Assembly (NCBI RefSeq): GCF_034661295.1
Contig: NZ_CP141062.1
Coordinates: 1,178,001-1,242,000, forward strand
Direction of reading: 5' to 3'
DNA from: Faecalibacter sp. LW9
GTDB lineage: Bacteria; Bacteroidota; Bacteroidia; Flavobacteriales; Weeksellaceae
DNA length: 64,000 nt
Position 1 is the stretch's first letter; each line of letters starts with the position of its first letter. Under the pieces are notes generated by a model. It saw only the letters and a program-made list of their open reading frames with translations. It did not search any database and was not told the origin of the DNA. A program made the position numbers and the translations under genes. This document shows positions 33,049 through 42,215 of this stretch, piece after piece.

Positions 33049-34881
33049 ATGAAAAAAATCTTTTCTATATTTCTATTGTTTTCATTGACAGTAGGTTTAT
33101 TGGCTCAAGATACTGTTCAGAAAAATTTAGAGAAACGTTTAATCGAGTTCTCTCAACAACGAAAAGAAGATTCCATTAAACGAATCGAATTAGAAAATCG
33201 TTTATTAACCATTCAGACCAATTCAAAAGATAAAGAGGGGTTATTAAAGGAACTAAACTTCTTAAAAAGCCGAGATTCCTTGTCTTTAATTCGTCAAAAA
33301 ACGAAAATTGATTCTCTTCGAAAAATAAATAAAGGAGTGCCTGTGATTCCTTTTCAGGATACATTATTTATGTTATACCGTGGAGTAGGAGGATTTTCAA
33401 CCAAAGAACGTGCGCAAGCGTTGGAAGAAAAAATTCGAGAACTATCCAAACAATATGATTTTTCGAAGGATTCAATCAAATTATCAAAAGATGACAATAC
33501 CTTCTTAATCTATTCCAATAAGAACATGATTTCCAGCATCAGCCTTCAGGATGCATTGTGGGAAAACACCACACCAGAAGCTCTAGCAAAAAAACATTTG
33601 GAAATTATAGGGAGTGCAATAGAAAAGCATCGCGCAGATGTCAGCTTACCAACACTTGCCAAAGGTGCTTTTTATGCGATGATCGTTTTATTTGTTTTGG
33701 GATGTTTAATTCATTTGATCAATAAATTCAACCATTGGTTGAAACTGAAATTGTATGAAAAGAAAGATGTTGTTTTTGCACCATTGGTGAAAAAGAATCT
33801 AAAAGTTTTAAACATCAATAAACAAATCGAATACATTTGGTTTGGACTTGGAATTATTCGATGGTTAGTAATTATTTTATTGATCTACTTGGCTCTACCG
33901 ATTTTATTTAATTTCTTCCCCACAACACAAGGATATACAGTAGTATTGTTGGATAATATCATCGAACCATTGCGTAAAATGGCACGAGCAATCATCGATT
34001 ATCTTCCAAATCTTTTGACAATTCTCGTGATTGTTACGGTCTTCCGTTTTGTGTTTAAATTTTTAAAATTCATCATGATGGAATTGGAAGATGGGCGACT
34101 AACCATTAATGGATTTTACAAAGAATGGGCAAAACCAACCTATCAAATTTTTAAAGTGTTATTACTGATCTTTATGATGATTGTAATCTTCCCTTATTTA
34201 CCAGGAGCGAAGTCGCCTATTTTTCAAGGAGTATCAGTATTTGTCGGAATTTTAGTCACATTTGGTTCAGCTGGTGCTTTAGGAAATATTATGGCGGGTT
34301 TACTTTTAACCTATACCCGTTCGTTTTCGAATGGAGATTATGTAAAGATCGGCGATGTCACGGGGGAAATTATCGAAAGAAATTTGTTGGTGACTCGAAT
34401 CCGAACAATTAAAAATGAAATCATTTCTGTTCCCAATTCAACAGTAATGAATAGTCATACTTTAAATTATAGTACAGATGCTTCAAAGAAAGGATTAATT
34501 ATTTATACCGAATTTGCCATTGGATATGATATTGCTTGGGAAAAAGTACATGAAATTGCGATAAAAGCAGCGGACAATGTGCCCGAAATCATGAAGAATC
34601 CAAAACCATTTGTATTTCAACAAAAGCTGGATGATTTTTATGTAACCTATCAAATCAATGCGTACATTAAACATGCCAATCGCCAAGATTTTATTTATTC
34701 GGATTTAAGGAGGGAATTAATCAACGAATTTAATTTAGCGGGAATTGAATTAATGTCACCGCATTTCATGTCTGTTCGTAGTGGAGCGGAAGCGCAATAT
34801 CCAGAAGGACAAGTTCCTCCGACATATAAGAACTATCCATTTGATATTCAAATGAAAAAAAATAATTCGGATAAAAACTAA
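33049..34881 (+). CDS. MscS-family mechanosensitive channel with large N-terminal domain
   Basis: About 610 residues from ATG 33049, which gives a clean signal peptide (KKIFSIFLLFSLTVGLLAQ). A periplasmic coiled section (about 20-200) is followed by at least four membrane segments (near 210, 275, 325, 370 and 395) and the MscS pore helix and beta domain, with GVSVFVGILVTFGSAGALGNIMAG and FSNGDYVKIGDVTGEI clearly visible. The C-terminal mixed domain follows (YDIAWEKVHEIA). Proteins of this type open under membrane tension. A long extra N-terminal domain distinguishes it from E. coli MscS. Confidence 0.92.
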   Translation: MKKIFSIFLLFSLTVGLLAQDTVQKNLEKRLIEFSQQRKEDSIKRIELENRLLTIQTNSKDKEGLLKELNFLKSRDSLSLIRQKTKIDSLRKINKGVPVIPFQDTLFMLYRGVGGFSTKERAQALEEKIRELSKQYDFSKDSIKLSKDDNTFLIYSNKNMISSISLQDALWENTTPEALAKKHLEIIGSAIEKHRADVSLPTLAKGAFYAMIVLFVLGCLIHLINKFNHWLKLKLYEKKDVVFAPLVKKNLKVLNINKQIEYIWFGLGIIRWLVIILLIYLALPILFNFFPTTQGYTVVLLDNIIEPLRKMARAIIDYLPNLLTILVIVTVFRFVFKFLKFIMMELEDGRLTINGFYKEWAKPTYQIFKVLLLIFMMIVIFPYLPGAKSPIFQGVSVFVGILVTFGSAGALGNIMAGLLLTYTRSFSNGDYVKIGDVTGEIIERNLLVTRIRTIKNEIISVPNSTVMNSHTLNYSTDASKKGLIIYTEFAIGYDIAWEKVHEIAIKAADNVPEIMKNPKPFVFQQKLDDFYVTYQINAYIKHANRQDFIYSDLRRELINEFNLAGIELMSPHFMSVRSGAEAQYPEGQVPPTYKNYPFDIQMKKNNSDKN

Positions 34882-34908
34882 GCGACGTTTTTTGGCGTTT
34901 TACTTCCG

Positions 34909-34916
34909 TATCTTTG
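34909..34916 (+). promoter_or_regulatory. Promoter-like -7 element before bcp-recA
   Basis: TATCTTTG about 88 bp before bcp. A TTG at 34892-34894 lies at a short 14-bp spacing, so the -33 element is uncertain. Confidence 0.45.
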
Positions 34917-35003
34917 TACTACAAATAAGGAATAAACGATTTTTGAACCAAAAATTTAAGATTAAATCCTTATTTTTACGAGTAGTTCATAAAAGAAATA
35001 ACA

Positions 35004-35453
35004 ATGTTAAAAGTAGGAGATAAAGTTCCGGATTTTCAAGGAATCGACCAAGATGGAAATACTGTTTCATATCAGAATTATGCCGGTAAAAAGTTAGTTG
35101 TTTTCTTTTATCCTAAAGCAAGTACACCAGGTTGTACAGCAGAAGCTTGTGATTTAAGAGACAATGAAAATGCTTTAAAAGCACAAGGATATCAAATAGT
35201 AGGAGTAAGTGCCGATTCAGTTGAAAGACAAAAGAAATTTGCCATCAAATACGAATTGCCTTTTCCATTATTAGCCGATGAAAATCGTGAAGTTATCGAA
35301 GCTTTTGGTGTATGGGGTCCTAAAAAATTTATGGGAAAAGAATACGATGGCATTCATCGTACGACTTTTATCATCGATGAAAATGGAACAATTTCGGATG
35401 TGATCGAAAAAGTAAAAACAAAAGAACACGCGAAACAAATTTTAGAAAAATAA
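35004..35453 (+). CDS. bcp: Thioredoxin-dependent peroxiredoxin (BCP type)
   Basis: A 149-residue peroxiredoxin. KVGDKVPDFQGIDQDG is the N terminus; the peroxidatic Cys lies in KASTPGCTAEACDLRD, with the second Cys five residues on, as in the atypical BCP group. It reduces hydroperoxides with thioredoxin. It lies 12 bp before recA on the same strand and is likely cotranscribed, which links peroxide defence with DNA repair. Confidence 0.95.
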   Translation: MLKVGDKVPDFQGIDQDGNTVSYQNYAGKKLVVFFYPKASTPGCTAEACDLRDNENALKAQGYQIVGVSADSVERQKKFAIKYELPFPLLADENREVIEAFGVWGPKKFMGKEYDGIHRTTFIIDENGTISDVIEKVKTKEHAKQILEK

Positions 35454-35465
35454 AGAAATAATATA

Positions 35466-36524
35466 ATGAGCGATTTAGATAATAAAAAGAAAGCGCTTCA
35501 ACTTATCTTAGATAAGATGGACAAAGCATACGGTAAAGGAACTGTAATGCGTATGGGGGATTCTGCTGTCGATGATAAAATCGAAGTGATTCCTTCAGGA
35601 TCTTTAGGATTAGACATCGCTTTAGGAGTAGGAGGTTACCCTAAAGGACGTGTCATCGAAATCTATGGACCTGAATCATCAGGTAAAACAACGTTAACAT
35701 TACATGCTATTGCTGAAGCACAAAAAGCAGGTGGTATTGCAGCATTTATCGATGCAGAGCATGCTTTTGATCGTTTCTATGCTGCAAAATTAGGTGTAGA
35801 TGTAGAAAACTTAATTATTTCTCAACCTGATAACGGGGAACAAGCTTTAGAAATCGCGGATAACTTAATTCGTTCAGGTGCGATTGATATTATTGTGATC
35901 GACTCGGTTGCGGCTTTAACACCAAAAGCAGAGATTGAAGGAGAAATGGGTGATTCTCGTATGGGATTACAAGCTCGATTAATGTCTCAAGCCTTACGTA
36001 AGTTAACAGCGACTATTAATAAAACAAACTGTACAGCAATTTTCATTAACCAGTTACGTGAGAAAATTGGAGTAATGTTCGGAAATCCTGAAACAACAAC
36101 AGGAGGTAATGCTTTAAAATTCTACGCTTCTGTACGTTTAGATATCCGTCGTTCAACTCAAATTAAAAATGGAGATGAGGTCATCGGTAACCACTCAAAA
36201 GTTAAAGTGGTAAAAAACAAAGTTGCGCCACCTTTCCGTCAAGCGGAATTCGACATTATGTATGGAGAAGGTATCTCTAAAGTAGGAGAAGTTCTAGATA
36301 TGGGTGTTGAGAAAGGAATTGTTCAAAAATCAGGTTCTTGGTATTCATACAACGACAGCAAGTTAGGGCAAGGTCGTGATGCCGTGAAAGAACTATTAAA
36401 AGATAATCCTGAATTATGTGAAGAAATTGAAGCTAAAATTGTAGCTTTAATCAAAGGAGAACCAGTGGATGGAAAACCATCAGTGGACAATCCTGGAGAC
36501 GAAGATGCTTTATTCGCTGAATAA
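35466..36524 (+). CDS. recA: Recombinase A
   Basis: A 352-residue Rec[10 protein letters not shown] is Walker [11 protein letters not shown] Walker B, and [19 protein letters not shown] and [21 protein letters not shown] are the DNA-binding loops L1 and L2. The acidic tail ([12 protein letters not shown]) is typical. It pairs homologous DNA and triggers the SOS response where LexA is present. No LexA-like box was identified upstream; the gene appears to share bcp's promoter. Confidence 0.98.
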   Translation: MSDLDNKKKALQLILDKMDKAYGKGTVMRMGDSAVDDKIEVIPSGSLGLDIALGVGGYPKGRVIEIYGPESSGKTTLTLHAIAEAQKAGGIAAFIDAEHAFDRFYAAKLGVDVENLIISQPDNGEQALEIADNLIRSGAIDIIVIDSVAALTPKAEIEGEMGDSRMGLQARLMSQALRKLTATINKTNCTAIFINQLREKIGVMFGNPETTTGGNALKFYASVRLDIRRSTQIKNGDEVIGNHSKVKVVKNKVAPPFRQAEFDIMYGEGISKVGEVLDMGVEKGIVQKSGSWYSYNDSKLGQGRDAVKELLKDNPELCEEIEAKIVALIKGEPVDGKPSVDNPGDEDALFAE

Positions 36525-36559
36525 TTAATTCTTCGAATGAATTTTTATTATAATGACTT

Positions 36560-36591
36560 GAAAAGCCTTTCCAATTGGAAAGGCTTTTTTT
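36560..36591 (+). terminator. Terminator after recA
   Basis: AAAAGCCTTTCC pairs with GGAAAGGCTTTT and is followed by T. Confidence 0.85.
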
Positions 36592-36763
36592 ATGTGTGAA
36601 TCTCTAAATTAGAAATTAAAATCCAAAGCATGTTTTTAATGAAATGATAGTAACGAAGATTAAATTACTCGAAGTGATGCTCAGATTGTGCTCAAAACAA
36701 TGGGTTAAACTTTCAGAATGCTCATCAATATTACATCCACATTTACCCATTAAGAACCAATAA

Positions 36764-38206
36764 TTATTCTAAAATATATTTTAAACGATAACCGAACATT
36801 CCTCTTTCTTTAATCATTTCGGCTACTCCTTTAGGACATTCCGATTCCCAACCGGATTCTCCTTTCGCAATTTTTTCTAAAATTTTACGCGAATAAGAGT
36901 GTAAATATTCTTTATTATAATTTAAAATATCCTCGATTCGACCATTATACAAGAAAAATTTATATAGCTCGTGTAAGTTGTCGGATACTTTTAAATTTTT
37001 AGATGTTAAAAGCAAATCTTTTTCTTTGTCTAAATACGGATACAAGTAGATTTTAACATCTTTCTTAAACAATTTACCAAAGGCTTCCATAATTCCACCG
37101 GGAAGATCATCATAATACTGCTCATTAAAAATCTCCAATAAATTATTAACACCCATGGCTAAACCAATTTTAGTTTTGTTGCGGGTAAACTTCGTAAAGT
37201 AATCCGTTAATTTATAGTATTCAGAAAAATTAGAAATGATAACATTATATCCTAATTTTCCAATAATGTCGGCACGATCCAAGAAATCCCGTTCATTCAA
37301 TTGACCTTCTTTTCCAGAGGCCTTTAAATTAGAAAGTGTAATTTCAAATAAAATCTCAGTATTAGCTTTGGTAATGCCTTCTCCTTGTTTGAATATTTCT
37401 AAACCTCCTTTAAACATGTCCATATTCACATTCATAAATGGACGGAAAGAACCTCTAATGGCAAAAATGTTTTTCTTGTACAATAAATCGGCAGGTAAAA
37501 TATTTTTTCCTTCAGGATTAAATACCACAACATCCGTCATTCCATTCTTTACCAATTGCAACGACATCAAACGGTTATCCACATATTTAAATTGAGGTCC
37601 ACGGAAATTAATCATATCAATTTCCAATTGGTCTTTATCTAATGTGTCGTATAAAGAATTGATTAAACGACGCGGATTATCATAGTAATTATAAGCCCCA
37701 TAAATCAAATTCACACCCAATACTCCTAAAGTTTCTTGCTGCAATTGAGCCGAGTTCTCTTTGAATTTAACGTGTAAAATAATTTCGTTCGCTTTTTGAT
37801 CTTCAACATTCAGTTTAAAACGAATTCCCACCCAGCCGTGTCCTTCGTTTTTCTTCGCATAATCAATTGTTGTTACAGTGTTGGCATAAGTAAAGAAAGC
37901 TTTCTCTTGGTAAATATCATGAGTTAAGCGTTGTCTCATCAAGTCAATTTCGTGGTCCAGCATCTTTTTTAAACGAGCTTGCGTCACGTAACGTTTATTT
38001 TCTTCAACACCATAAATGGAATCAGACATTTCTTTATCGTACGCGCTCATTGCCTTTGCAACAGTACCCGAAGCAGCACCAGCTCGGTAAAAAAATCGAA
38101 CTGTTTCTTGTCCTGCACCAATTTCAGCAAACGAGCCGTAAATTTTCGGATTAAGATTAATTTCTAAAGCCTTTTGTTTGGGCGTAAGAACTTGTTGTAA
38201 AGCCAT
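36764..38206 (-). CDS. Conserved Bacteroidota protein of unknown function
   Basis: About 480 residues from ATG 38206 (MALQQVLTPKQKALEINLNP); the longer frame adds 11 residues without support. NLNPKIYGSFAEIGAGQETV, RFFYRAGAASGTVAKAMSAYD and GHGWVGIRFK are features of a widely conserved family that databases often label, without evidence, as nicotinate-nucleotide adenylyltransferase or TonB receptor. I see neither an HxGH nucleotidyltransferase motif nor a signal peptide or beta barrel. It is divergent from the MBL hydrolase gene with 39 bp between starts. Function unknown. Confidence 0.8.
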   Translation of the reverse strand: MALQQVLTPKQKALEINLNPKIYGSFAEIGAGQETVRFFYRAGAASGTVAKAMSAYDKEMSDSIYGVEENKRYVTQARLKKMLDHEIDLMRQRLTHDIYQEKAFFTYANTVTTIDYAKKNEGHGWVGIRFKLNVEDQKANEIILHVKFKENSAQLQQETLGVLGVNLIYGAYNYYDNPRRLINSLYDTLDKDQLEIDMINFRGPQFKYVDNRLMSLQLVKNGMTDVVVFNPEGKNILPADLLYKKNIFAIRGSFRPFMNVNMDMFKGGLEIFKQGEGITKANTEILFEITLSNLKASGKEGQLNERDFLDRADIIGKLGYNVIISNFSEYYKLTDYFTKFTRNKTKIGLAMGVNNLLEIFNEQYYDDLPGGIMEAFGKLFKKDVKIYLYPYLDKEKDLLLTSKNLKVSDNLHELYKFFLYNGRIEDILNYNKEYLHSYSRKILEKIAKGESGWESECPKGVAEMIKERGMFGYRLKYILE

Positions 38207-38245
38207 AAAAAAATCAATTGTTTGCAGTAAATTTACCAAAGAATT

Positions 38246-39028
38246 ATGGCTAAATCAAAATTAAAAATACATTTTTTAGGGACAGGAACTTCACAAGGAA
38301 TCCCAATTATTGGAAGTGATCATCCGGTCTGTCTCTCTGATAATCCGAAAGATAAGAGGCTACGCTCTTCTATCCTTCTAGAAAAGGACGATAAAGTATT
38401 AACGATAGATTGCGGTCCCGATTTTCGACAGCAAATGTTGCGCGCCAATGCCCAACGTTTGGACGGAATTTTATTTACGCACGAGCATACCGACCATGTG
38501 TTAGGATTAGATGATATTCGACCTTTGGTTTTCAAATCAGGGAAAGATATGCCGGTATATGGTTTAGCACGTGTGTTGAATGAATTGCACAACCGTTTTA
38601 ATTATATGTTTCAGGAAGTAAAATATCCTGGAGTACCCACGGTCATAGAAAATGCTGTAGAAAAAGATATCTTCCACATTTTTGGTTTTGAAATCGAGCC
38701 CATTAAAATTTATCATGGAACACTGCCTATACTAGGATACATCATCGATCAAAAATTTGCATATTTAACGGATGTAAAGACCATCCCAGAAGAATCATTA
38801 GAAAAATTAAAGGGGGTAGAAGTATTAGTGATTAGTGCTTTGCGCCAAGAAGTAGAGCATTTTTCGCATATTTTGTTGACTGAAGCCATTGAATATGCCA
38901 AAAAAGTGGGAGCACGTAAAACATATTTCACCCATATTTCTCATTACATGGGTTTCCATGATGAAGTAAATCAGGAACTTCCACTGGGAATGGAGTTGGC
39001 TTATGATACTTTAGAAATTATTTTGTAA
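38246..39028 (+). CDS. MBL-fold metal-dependent hydrolase (PhnP-like)
   Basis: A 260-residue metallo-beta-lactamase-fold enzyme. The N terminus FLGTGTSQGIPIIGSDHPVC is typical of PhnP/LipB-associated hydrolases; the metal motif is HEHTDHVLGLDD, and further ligands are likely DCGPD, LTDVKT and HISHYMGFHDE. Members cleave phosphodiesters, for example cyclic phosphates. The exact substrate is not evident. The gene directly precedes tRNA-Leu. Confidence 0.9.
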   Translation: MAKSKLKIHFLGTGTSQGIPIIGSDHPVCLSDNPKDKRLRSSILLEKDDKVLTIDCGPDFRQQMLRANAQRLDGILFTHEHTDHVLGLDDIRPLVFKSGKDMPVYGLARVLNELHNRFNYMFQEVKYPGVPTVIENAVEKDIFHIFGFEIEPIKIYHGTLPILGYIIDQKFAYLTDVKTIPEESLEKLKGVEVLVISALRQEVEHFSHILLTEAIEYAKKVGARKTYFTHISHYMGFHDEVNQELPLGMELAYDTLEIIL

Positions 39029-39057
39029 AAAACGTTTGGTAAAATAAAACTTGCACT

Positions 39058-39065
39058 TATATTTG
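39058..39065 (+). promoter_or_regulatory. Promoter of tRNA-Leu
   Basis: TATATTTG (-7) with TTG at 39036-39038 (-33) and a 19-bp spacer; 17 bp before the tRNA. Confidence 0.7.
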
Positions 39066-39081
39066 TACTCATAACTCCGAC

Positions 39082-39161
39082 GCCTGGATGGCGGAATTGG
39101 TAGACGCGCACGACTCAAACTCGTGTTCTTCGGAGTGCGGGTTCGATTCCCGCTCCAGGTA
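39082..39161 (+). tRNA. tRNA-Leu(CAA)
   Basis: An 80-nt class II tRNA with acceptor GCCTGGA/TCCAGGT, anticodon loop CTCAAAC (anticodon CAA), a variable arm around GTTCTTCGGAGT and T loop GTTCGATTC. Its 3' end is the left attachment site of the element that follows. Confidence 0.95.
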
Positions 39162-39163
39162 CA
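39150..39163 (+). repeat. Left attachment site (attL core)
   Basis: CCGCTCCAGGTACA, overlapping the T arm and acceptor of tRNA-Leu. An identical copy is at 45494-45507. Confidence 0.85.
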
Positions 39164-39169
39164 TAAATA

Positions 39170-39210
39170 AAGGCTTAATTTGTTGTTAATCAACATCTTA
39201 AGTCTTTTTT
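39170..39210 (+). terminator. Element-borne terminator for tRNA-Leu
   Basis: AGGCTTAA pairs with TTAAGTCT (one G-T pair) around a long loop with an inner GTTGTTAATCAAC fold, followed by six T. It replaces the tRNA terminator displaced to 45509. Confidence 0.55.
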
Positions 39211-39260
39211 ATTTTTGATTATCCCCTAATTATCCCCTAAAACTTGAAAACTCATATTTT

Positions 39261-39479
39261 TTAGGCATTTTGTAAACTTTCTTTTTGTTCCAGTTCTTTT
39301 AATTCTTTACGAGCATTTACAGACAAATAATTACAAAAAGTCTTAAAACTTATTAAATACTGTTTTTCTATTAACTTGTAATAAACTTCTTTTTGGTACA
39401 TTCCTAAACGGGTATTTTCTAAAGTTATATTTTGAATTTCTAAAACTCTTAGTAAATAATTCTTTCTATTGTAAGCCAT
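39261..39479 (-). CDS. Small HTH-like protein of the element
   Basis: Seventy-two residues from ATG 39479 (MAYNRKNYLLRVLEIQNITL). The longer frame that extends to 39575 is a shadow of the next gene. The sequence contains YQKEVYYKLIEKQYLISFKT and FCNYLSVNARKELKEL, which looks like a helix-turn-helix and recalls small proteins found repeatedly in flavobacterial integrative elements. The function is unknown; a regulatory or mobilisation accessory role is a guess. It follows the 53-residue HTH gene by 7 bp. Confidence 0.6.
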   Translation of the reverse strand: MAYNRKNYLLRVLEIQNITLENTRLGMYQKEVYYKLIEKQYLISFKTFCNYLSVNARKELKELEQKESLQNA

Positions 39480-39486
39480 TTTAATT

Positions 39487-39648
39487 TTATTTAAGTTGTT
39501 GTTTTCTTTTTTTCCAGTTTTCTGCACTCGAATAGTTTTGTATTGTTCTATGTGAGCAATCGAGTAATTTTGCAATTTCTTTACAGTTTAAGCCCATACA
39601 ATAATATTTAAAGGCTTTTTGTTTGTCGGGATTTTTATTAATACTCAT
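39487..39648 (-). CDS. 53-residue helix-turn-helix protein
   Basis: A short ORF from ATG 39648 to TAA 39487. It encodes MSINKNPDKQKAFKYYC, MGLNCKEIAKLLDCSHRTIQ and NYSSAENWKKRKQQLK. The middle is a clear helix-turn-helix (EIAKLLDCSHRTIQNY) of the kind in phage terminase small subunits and small regulators. It lies just upstream of, and in a different frame from, the MAYNRK gene, with 7 bp between. It is probably DNA binding. A standard gene caller could miss it for its length. Confidence 0.65.
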   Translation of the reverse strand: MSINKNPDKQKAFKYYCMGLNCKEIAKLLDCSHRTIQNYSSAENWKKRKQQLK

Positions 39649-39804
39649 ATATAAGATTTAAAGCGGTTAAACTCCAGTTAAAGCGGTTTTAAACTTACTA
39701 CCTCATCAACTAACGTACTTTTTAACGTGGTTTATAGCGTATAAATGCAAGGTTTAATTTTTGCACACCCCCAGTCAAAAAAGTTTAATTAAAACTATGA
39801 TAGT

Positions 39805-40065
39805 TTATGTTTTTGGGGTTTTTAAGCGGTCAATTATTCTTATTAAGCGGTCAATATCTTTGATTTTATAGTTTTCAGTTTCTAAAATATCATTTAATCG
39901 CTTTTCTAATTTGATAATGATTTTATTTTTTTGATATACATCACTATCAAAAGCCTTAAACCATTTACTAAGTGTTTGAACTGATATTTTTAATTGTTTA
40001 CTGATTTCAATATGATTAAAACCTTTTAGCTTTAAATCAAACGCTTTAATTTGTTTCGGTTTCAT
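39805..40065 (-). CDS. HTH protein with C-terminal coiled coil
   Basis: Eighty-six residues. The N-terminal half reads KGFNHIEISKQLKISVQTLSKWFKAF, a helix-turn-helix like those of phage small terminase (phBC6A51-type) proteins; the second half is a heptad-rich helix (KNKIIIKLEKRLNDILETENY). It is likely DNA binding. The gene begins inside the end of the preceding 64-residue ORF (20-bp overlap), so it belongs to the same message as the Rep-like gene. Two nearly identical stretches encode IDRLI/IDRLK near its end. Confidence 0.6.
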   Translation of the reverse strand: MKPKQIKAFDLKLKGFNHIEISKQLKISVQTLSKWFKAFDSDVYQKNKIIIKLEKRLNDILETENYKIKDIDRLIRIIDRLKTPKT

Positions 40066-40240
40066 TTTCTAACTGTTTTAAAAATTCTGTTTTCGTTATT
40101 GTTTTATTATCTTGAATAATCTTTATTATTTCAAACTCACTTTTATTAAAAATATCTTTCGATACTTCACAAGGTTGTAACCAGTCGCAATATTCCACAC
40201 CGTCAGAAACATACACGAACCCCGTTAAATTATTTTTCAT
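40046..40240 (-). CDS. Hypothetical 64-residue element protein
   Basis: A small acidic protein: MKNNLTGFVYVSDGVEYCDW, then a helical second half (SEFEIIKIIQDNKTITKTEF). No family is recognised. It overlaps the Rep-like gene's stop by 4 bp and the downstream HTH gene's start by 20 bp, so it sits within a tightly packed operon. The phrase LTGFV also occurs in the 89-residue protein of the same element. Confidence 0.5.
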   Translation of the reverse strand: MKNNLTGFVYVSDGVEYCDWLQPCEVSKDIFNKSEFEIIKIIQDNKTITKTEFLKQLENETETN

Positions 40241-41646
40241 AGGTTATTGATTTTAAGAAGTTGTTTAAATAGTTTTTTAGCCCTAACAGTAGTAAAAACA
40301 TAATCTATTCTTTCAAAAAACAAATTGATTTTTGAAATATCTTTTGTAATTATTTCGGGCAAATTATAAATTGAAATACCTTTTTTAATTACTCCAGTTT
40401 TTGACACGATAGAAATTTGTTTTAACTCAATTTTGTGTATTTTCGGCAAAATTTTAATTAATCCTTTTATTTCTTCGTTTATTCTAAGACGGTTTTTTGT
40501 TGTTCGATTGATACCGTTTATTTTGTTCTTACATTTCGTACTACAATATTTCGCGGTAACTTTTTTATCTTTTAAAGAAGTTCCACAACAAACACACTTG
40601 TTTAATTTTTTAGTAACTTTTATTTTCTGTTTTGATTTGATTAATGAGGTTTGTTTTATCAATACTTCGAGTTCCTTTTTAAGCCTATTATTTACCCCTT
40701 TATCATAATGGTTAATTTGTCGCCATTTAGTATGTTTTTGAGGTTGTGAAAAAGTGGTTAATTTGTCGCCTTTTTCCGTTGCTAAAAAATTACATTTACT
40801 ATCAATAAGGTTATAACATAGGGTTTGTAAATCCATGTTAGAGTATTTCAACTGTAAGCCTTTTAAATACTTACGGGCTTTATATAATTGGTTTCGGTTA
40901 AGATTATCCCAGTAATTAACATCTAAAAAGCGTAAATACTTCTTTTGTTCAATGGGTTTCATTTCTTTGTAATTCAAGTAATTATCCACGAAAACAATAT
41001 TTTGCCACGTTTCAAGAAGTATTTTAGATAATTCAGTCCAAACGGTTTTTAGTTGTAAATCTGCAAGGGTTTTAATGTTTAGATTTTGGTTTTTAATCCA
41101 TATCATTTTTTTAACCTTTATTTCAAAACGGCATATATTGTCGTTAATATTTCCAGTCTGCAAACTCTTATCATATATTTTAATTTGATATTGTTGTAAA
41201 TCAACTGTAACACCTCTAAACGGGTTTTTATCCGTTCCGTAATTAACGGCAAAAGGTTTGCCCTTGTATGATTTACAAGCATCTAAGACGTTTTTAACGG
41301 CAAAAGGTAAATTTATATTAACGCCAAATTCAAAGCCTTGTAAATGGCTTAATTCGGGGCTAATTTCTAAATCATTTTGTAATTGATTTACACTACTGAT
41401 TAACTCATTAAAACCAAAATCAAAAGCGTTGCCCTTATCATTGTTGTAATAGTTAGGTAAAGAACCTCTAACATTCTTATATTGGTGGTTTTCAGTTTCT
41501 GTAATACTTAGAAATAGCCCTTTGTATTTACAGTATTTGAAAGGTTTTTTTGTTGGGTTTTGGGTACTATTAACCTCTGAAAAATCTAAATACGATTTAG
41601 ACCAGTCAGCACGGTTATTATATAGTATTTTAAACCCGTCAATCAC
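40237..41646 (-). CDS. Replication-initiator-like protein with zinc ribbon
   Basis: A 469-residue protein beginning at GTG 41646, which directly abuts the stop of the upstream gene. The segment YQIKIYDKSLQ followed by ICRFEIKVKKM resembles replication initiators of the filamentous-phage gene II/X (CRI) and Rep_trans groups, in which a Y-D-K and an R-x-E element recur. Near residue 375 a four-Cys ribbon is present (CVCCG, then YCSTKCKNK). A nicking role at a single-strand origin on the element is inferred. No HUH motif is obvious, so the class is uncertain. The protein is very lysine and asparagine rich. Confidence 0.6.
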   Translation of the reverse strand: MIDGFKILYNNRADWSKSYLDFSEVNSTQNPTKKPFKYCKYKGLFLSITETENHQYKNVRGSLPNYYNNDKGNAFDFGFNELISSVNQLQNDLEISPELSHLQGFEFGVNINLPFAVKNVLDACKSYKGKPFAVNYGTDKNPFRGVTVDLQQYQIKIYDKSLQTGNINDNICRFEIKVKKMIWIKNQNLNIKTLADLQLKTVWTELSKILLETWQNIVFVDNYLNYKEMKPIEQKKYLRFLDVNYWDNLNRNQLYKARKYLKGLQLKYSNMDLQTLCYNLIDSKCNFLATEKGDKLTTFSQPQKHTKWRQINHYDKGVNNRLKKELEVLIKQTSLIKSKQKIKVTKKLNKCVCCGTSLKDKKVTAKYCSTKCKNKINGINRTTKNRLRINEEIKGLIKILPKIHKIELKQISIVSKTGVIKKGISIYNLPEIITKDISKINLFFERIDYVFTTVRAKKLFKQLLKINNL

Positions 41647-41916
41647 TTATATAAGTTGTGTTAATGCGTTTTCTAAATTGATTTGTATAGCTTTTAATTT
41701 GCCTTTTGCATTACCCTTTGATGAGGTAATTAATATTTTACAATTGTTTAGGTAGGTATCTACTTTGTTGTTTGGTTCAGAAAACACAAACCCCGTCAAA
41801 CTTGTTTTAATAGTTTGATAGGCTTGTATTTTTTCCGTTTTGTTTTCAATGTGATTAAATACCGCTATTTCGTCTAAAACCTCGAAAATGATTTGTTTCT
41901 TTTCTTCGTTTGTCAT
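41647..41916 (-). CDS. Hypothetical 89-residue element protein
   Basis: A small protein starting MTNEEKKQIIFEVLDEIAVF and containing TSLTGFVFSEPNNKVDTYL. No family is recognised. It lies 2 bp after the excisionase-like gene and its stop abuts the GTG of the Rep-like gene, so all three are cotranscribed. Possibly an accessory to replication or excision, but this is only from position. Confidence 0.5.
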   Translation of the reverse strand: MTNEEKKQIIFEVLDEIAVFNHIENKTEKIQAYQTIKTSLTGFVFSEPNNKVDTYLNNCKILITSSKGNAKGKLKAIQINLENALTQLI

Positions 41917-41918
41917 AG

Positions 41919-42215
41919 CTATTTTTTAGGATTTGTATTTTGTAGGGATTGCAATACTTCGATTTCCTTATATCTTATTTTTTTACCGATACGGTATGCC
42001 GTTAAAATCCCTGATTTAGTCCAGTTGTTTAATGTAACAAGAGAAACACCGAGCAAATCGCTTGTTTCTTTTCTCGTAATTAATTTATTACCGTCTGAAA
42101 CATTAGTATTTTTTAATGTTTTAATTTGATTTTCTAATTCATCAAACTTTTTTAATAATGTTTCTGCATCTAAGCCATCTATTTGTGTAATTGTTTTTAT
42201 TGTTTTAGCACTCAT
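41919..42215 (-). CDS. Excisionase-like MerR/HTH_17 DNA-binding protein
   Basis: Ninety-eight residues. The second half, LITRKETSDLLGVSLVTLNN, WTKSGILTAYRIGKKIRYK, is a standard HTH_17 (excisionase/MerR-type) winged helix. The N-terminal half is a helix likely to dimerise. In integrative elements such proteins either act as recombination directionality factor or regulate the replication operon. It is first in the row with the 89-residue protein and Rep-like gene. The 830-bp AT-rich region upstream would hold its promoter and perhaps the origin. Confidence 0.8.
   Translation of the reverse strand: MSAKTIKTITQIDGLDAETLLKKFDELENQIKTLKNTNVSDGNKLITRKETSDLLGVSLVTLNNWTKSGILTAYRIGKKIRYKEIEVLQSLQNTNPKK

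Noticed and set aside
39805-39860. Direct repeat TTAAGCGGTCAAT as a possible iteron
   Set aside because: Both copies lie inside the 86-residue HTH gene and encode the repeated IDRL segment, so they are best explained as coding; a further AAGCGGTCAA near 42650 is single.
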